Assembly (NCBI RefSeq): GCF_050003625.1
Contig: NC_134397.1
Location: 148,985,526-149,049,525, forward strand
From: Haematobia irritans
Taxonomy: Eukaryota > Arthropoda > Insecta > Diptera > Muscidae
DNA length: 64,000 bases
Direction: 5' to 3'
Shown here: positions 59,298 through 64,000 of the stretch, in pieces
How positions within the stretch are numbered: position 1 is the first letter of the stretch
Layout of the letters: each line of letters opens with the position of its first letter
Translations under genes and position numbers: made by a program
The notes under the pieces: generated by a model
Seen by the model: the letters and a program-made list of their open reading frames with translations, nothing else
Told to the model about the DNA's origin: nothing
Databases searched by the model: none

Positions 59298-60941
59298 TTC
59301 AATTTTTTGGGGGTGGTCACGAATTAAAGTCCTTTTCGCTCTAGGACGCATATTTAAGGAGATATGGGCAAAATAAGTTTTTCATATAAAAATTTCAATT
59401 TTTTTAAGTTTTGGGTGAATTTTTCAATTTTTTGGGTGTGGTCACGAATTAAAGTCTTTTTCGCTCTAGGACGCATATTTAAGGAGATATGGGCAAAATA
59501 AGTTTTTCATATAAAAATTTCAATTTTTTTAAGTTTTGGGTGAATTTTTCAATTTTTTGGGGGTGGTCACGAATTAAAGTCCTTTTCGCTCTAGGACGCT
59601 TAGTTTAGGAGATATGGGCAAAAGAAGTTTTTCATATAAAAATTTCAATTTTTTTAGGTTTTGGGTGAATTTTTCAATTTTTTGGGGGTGGTCACAAATT
59701 AAAGTCCTTTTCGCTCTAGGACGCATATTTAAGGAGATATGGGCAAAAGAAGTTGTTCATATAAAAATTTCAATTTTTTTAGGTTTTGGGTGAATTTTTC
59801 AATTTTTTGGGGATGGTCACGAATTAAAGTCCTTTTCGCTCTAGGACGCATATTTAAGGAGATATACAAATTTCAATTTTTTAGGTTTTGGGTGGACTTT
59901 TCAATTTTTTGAGGTGGTCACGAATTAAAGTCCTTTTCGCTCTAGGACGCATATTTAAGGAGATATGGGCAAAAGAAGTTTTTCATATAAAAATTTCAAT
60001 TTTTTTAGGTTTTGGGTGGATTTTTCAATTTTTTGGGGGTGGTCACGAATTAAAGTCCTTTTCGCTCTAGGACGCATATTTAAGGAGATATGGGCAAAAT
60101 AAGTTTTTCATATAAAAATTTCAATTTTTTTAAGTTTTGGGTGAATTTTTCAATTTTTTGGGGGTGGTCACGAATTAAAGTCCTTTTCGTTCTAGGACGC
60201 ATAGTTAAGGAGATATGGGCAAAATAAGTTTTTCATATAAAAATTTCAATTTTTTTAAGTTTTGGGTGAATTTTTCAATTTTTTGGGGGTGGTCACGAAT
60301 TAAAGTCCTTTTCGCTCTAGGACGCATATTTTAGGAGATATGGGCAAAATAAGTTTTTCATATAAACATTTCAATTTTTTTAGGTTTTGGGTTAATTTTT
60401 CAATTTTTTGGGGGTGGTCACAAATTAAAGTCCTTTTCGCTCTAGGACGCATATTTAAGGAGATATGGGCAAAAGAAGTTTTTCATATAAAAATTTCAAT
60501 TTTTTTAGGTTTTGGGTGGATTTTTTAATTTTTTGGGGGTGGTCACGAATTAAAGTCCTTTTCGCTCTAGGACGCATATTTAAGGAGATATGGGCAAAAG
60601 AAGTTTTTCATATAAAAATTTCAATTTTTTTAGGTTTTGGGTGGATTTTTCAATTTTTTGGGGGTGGTCACGAATTAAAGTCCTTTTCGCTCTAGGACGC
60701 ATATTTAAGGAGATATACAAATTTCAATTTTTTTAGGTTTTGGGTGGATTTTTCAATTTTTTGAGGTGGTCACGAATTAAAGTCCTTTTCGCTCTAGGAC
60801 GCATATTTAAGGAGATATGGGCAAAAGAAGTTTTTCATATAAAAATTTCAATTTTTTTAGGTTTTGGGTGGATTTTTCAATTTTTTGGGTGTGGTCACAA
60901 ATTAAAGTCCTTTTCGCTCTAGGACGCATATTTAAGGAGAT

Positions 60942-62890
60942 ATGGGCAAAAGAAGTTTTTCATATAAAAATTTCAATTTTTTTAGGTTTTGGGCGAATTT
61001 TTCAATTTTTTGGGGGTGGTCACGAATTAAAGTCCTTTTCGCTCTAGGACGCATATTTAAGGAGATATGGGCAAAAGAAGTTTTTCATATAAAAATTTCA
61101 ATTTTTTTAGGTTTTGGGTGGATTTTTCAATTTTTCGGGGGTGGTAACGAATTAAAGTCCTTTTCGCTCTAGGACGCATATTTAAGGAGATATGGGCAAA
61201 AAAGTTTTTCATATAAAAATTTTAATTTTTTAGGTTTTGGGTGGATTTTTCAATTTTTTGGGGGTGGTCACGAATTAAAGTCCTTTTCGCTCTAGGACGC
61301 ATATTTAAGGAGATATGGGCAAAAGAAGTTTTTCATATAAAAATTTAAATTTTTTTAAGTTTTGGGTGAATTTTTCAATTTTTTGGGGTGGTCACGAATT
61401 AAAGTCCTTTTCGCTCTAGGACGCATATTTAAGGAGATATGGGCAAAAGAAGTTTTTCATATAAAAATTTCAATTTTTTTAGGTTTTGGGTGGATTTTTC
61501 AATTTTTCGGGGGTGGTAACGAATTAAAGTCCTTTTCGCTCTAGGACGCATATTTAAGGAGATATGGGCAAAAGAAGTTTTTCATATAAAAATTTCAATT
61601 TTTTTAGGTTTTGGGTGGATTTTTCAATTTTTTGGGGGTGGTCACGAATTAAAGTCCTTTTCGCTCTAGGACGCATATTTAAGGAGATATGGGCAAAAGA
61701 AGTTTTTCATATAAAAATTTCAATTTTTTTAGGTTTTGGGTGGATTTTTCAATTTTTTGGGGGTGGTCACGAATTAAAGTCCTTTTCGCTCTAGGACGCA
61801 TATTTAAGGAGATATACAAATTTCAATTTTTTTAGGTTTTGGGTGGATTTTTCAATTTTTTGAGGTGGTCACGAATTAAAGTCCTTTTCGCTCTAGGACG
61901 CATATTTAAGGAGATATGGGCAAAAGAAGTTTTTCATATAAAAATTTCAATTTTTTTAGGTTTTGGGCGAATTTTTCAATTTTTTGGGGGTGGTCACGAA
62001 TTAAAGTCCTTTTCGCTCTAGGACGCATATTTAAGGAGATATGGGCAAAAGAAGTTTTTCATATAAAAATTTCAATTTTTTTAGGTTTTGGGTGGATTTT
62101 TCAATTTTTCGGGGGTGGTAACGAATTAAAGTCCTTTTCGCTCTAGGACGCATATTTAAGGAGATATGGGCAAAAAAGTTTTTCATATAAAAATTTTAAT
62201 TTTTTAGGTTTTGGGTGGATTTTTCAATTTTTTGGGGGTGGTCACGAATTAAAGTCCTTTTCGCTCTAGGACGCATATTTAAGGAGATATGGGCAAAAGA
62301 AGTTTTTCATATAAAAATTTAAATTTTTTTAAGTTTTGGGTGAATTTTTCAATTTTTTGGGGTGGTCACGAATTAAAGTCCTTTTCGCTCTAGGACGCAT
62401 ATTTAAGGAGATATGGGCAAAAGAAGTTTTTCATATAAAAATTTCAATTTTTTTAGGTTTTGGGTGGATTTTTCAATTTTTCGGGGGTGGTAACGAATTA
62501 AAGTCCTTTTCGCTCTAGGACGCATATTTAAGGAGATATGGGCAAAAGAAGTTTTTCATATAAAAATTTCAATTTTTTTAGGTTTTGGGTGGATTTTTCA
62601 ATTTTTTGGGGGTGGTCACGAATTAAAGTCCTTTTCGCTCTAGGACGCATATTTAAGGAGATATGGGCAAAAGAAGTTTTTCATATAAAAATTTCAATTT
62701 TTTTAGGTTTTGGGTGGATTTTTCAATTTTTTGGGGGTGGTCACGAATTAAAGTCCTTTTCGCTCTAGGACGCATATTTAAGGAGATATACAAATTTCAA
62801 TTTTTTTAGGTTTTGGGTGGATTTTTCAATTTTTTGAGGTGGTCACGAATTAAAGTCCTTTTCGCTCTAGGACGCATATTTAAGGAGATA
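60942..62890 (+). repeat. Tandem 974-bp higher-order repeat
   Basis: About 60942-61915 is followed by a copy at about 61916-62890. Markers at 60942/61916, 61362/62336, 61564/62538 and 61839/62813 are 974 apart. Both copies carry the same private shortened monomer with GGGCAAAAAAGTTTTTC and TTTTAATTTTTTAGG (about 61195 and 62169), and each ends with an ACAAATTTCAA short monomer. No difference between the copies stood out by eye, which would suit very recent duplication. Confidence 0.85.
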
Positions 62891-64000
62891 TGGGCAAAAG
62901 AAGTTTTTCATATAAAAATTTCAATTTTTTTAGGTTTTGGGTGGATTTTTCAATTTTTTGGGGGTGGTCACGAATTAAAGTCCTTTTCGCTCTAGGACGC
63001 ATATTTAAGGAGATATGGGCAAAATAAGTTTTTCATATAAAAATTTCAATTTTTTTAAGTTTTGGGTGAATTTTTCAATTTTTTGGGGGTGGTCACGAAT
63101 TAAAGTCCTTTTCGCTCTAGGACGCATAGTTAAGGAGATATGGGCAAAATAAGTTTTTCATATAAAAATTTCAATTTTTTTAAGTTTTGGGTGAATTTTT
63201 CAATTTTTTGGGGGTGGTCACGAATTAAAGTCCTTTTCGCTCTAGGACGCTTAGTTTAGGAGATATGGCCAAAAGAAGTTTTTCATATAAAAATTTCAAT
63301 TTTTTTAGGTTTTGGGTGAATTTTTCAATTTTTTGGGGGTGGTCACGAATTAAAGTCCTTTTCGCTCTAGGACGCATATGTAAGGAGATATGGGCAAAAG
63401 AAGTTTTTCATATAAAAAATTCAATTTTTTTAGGTTTTGGGTGAATTTTTCAATTTTTTGGGGGTGGTCACGAATTAAAGTCCTTTTCGCTCTAGGACGC
63501 ATATTTAAGGAGATATGGGCAAAAGAAGTTTTTCATATAAAAATTTCAATTTTTTTAGGTTTTGGGTGAATTTTTCAATTTTTTGGGGGTGGTCACGAAT
63601 TAAAGTCCTTTTCGCTCTAGGACGCATATTTAAGGAGATATGGGCAAAAGAAGTTTTTCATATAAAATTTTCAATTTTTTTAGGTTTTGGGTGGATTTTT
63701 CAATTTTTTGGGGGTGGTCACGAATTAAAGTCCTTTTCGCTCTAGGACGCATATTTAAGGAGATATGGGCAAAAGAAGTTTTTCATATAAAAATTTCATT
63801 TTTTTTAGGTTTTGGGTGAATTTTTCAATTTTTTGGGGGTGGTCACGAATTAAAGTCCTTTTCGCTCTAGGACGCATATTTAAGGAGATATGGGCAAAAG
63901 AAGTTTTTCATATAAAAATTTCAATTTTTTTAGGTTTTGGGTGGATTTTTCAATTTTTTGGGAGTGGTCACGAATTAAAGTCCTTTTCGCTCTAGGACGC

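Larger units (their letters stand above)
38313..64000 (+). repeat. 125-bp satellite array, right block
   Basis: Continuation of the same satellite, same orientation and same monomer, resuming exactly after the retrotransposon with ATGGGCAAAAG. It has the same variant classes as the left block (CGGGGGTGGTAAC, CTTAGCTTAGG, TTTACGTTTTTGG, AAACATTTC, and the 48-bp and about 102-bp short monomers). The local order differs, giving different higher-order periods. The array runs off the end of the window, so its full length is unknown. I see no non-satellite insertion in this block. Confidence 0.98.

Noticed and set aside
1..64000. AAGGAGATATG looks like a bacterial ribosome-binding site with start codon in every monomer
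   Set aside because: The window contains a Bel/Pao retrotransposon and long satellite arrays, so it is animal DNA. The resemblance is chance repeated by tandem amplification.
1..64000. CRISPR-like regular repeats
   Set aside because: There are no unique spacers between repeats; whole 125-bp monomers are directly adjacent and similar along their full length, and no cas genes are present.

Overview
The window is eukaryotic and has two parts. About 53 kb is a tandem satellite with a 125-bp monomer, and about 10.5 kb is one long terminal repeat (LTR) retrotransposon of the Bel/Pao superfamily inserted into that satellite. Bel/Pao elements are known only from animals. The AT-rich, CCHC-bearing Gag and DUF1758/Pao-type Pol look most like insect copies, so an insect or other arthropod is my best guess; nothing here fixes the species. 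There is no host gene, rRNA or tRNA, so the locus is probably constitutive heterochromatin (centromeric, pericentromeric or another satellite block).

Layout: 1-27771 is satellite (roughly 220 monomers), 27772-38312 is the retrotransposon, and 38313-64000 is satellite again (roughly 205 monomers). The monomer is about 33% GC and strongly strand-asymmetric (by eye 28 G, 13 C, 50 T, 34 A). The array is not uniform. Monomer variants and shortened monomers (48 bp and about 102 bp) recur in the same order, which exposes kilobase-scale duplications with offsets of 3374/3150, 4998, 6213 (itself 3567+2646), 2297, 3289 and 974 bp.

The retrotransposon lies on the minus strand. In its own direction it reads: 5' LTR (37785-38312), primer-binding site directly abutting, an unusually long AT-rich leader of about 3.6 kb, one uninterrupted gag-pol frame (34153 down to 28805, 1782 codons from the first ATG), then a separate reading frame at the usual env position (28765 down to 28316) that encodes a second, diverged copy of the Gag zinc-knuckle module, a weak polypurine tract, and the 3' LTR (27772-28299). 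The 528-bp LTRs differ at one visible position, the 5-bp target duplication ATGGG is perfect, and all catalytic residues are present. The insertion is therefore young and possibly still active.

Gag packages the RNA, and the protease, reverse transcriptase, RNase H and integrase copy and insert it. The extra zinc-knuckle frame after pol, preceded by a signal-peptide-like mini-frame and a splice-acceptor-like site, is the most unusual feature and has no obvious explanation in the standard Bel/Pao plan.
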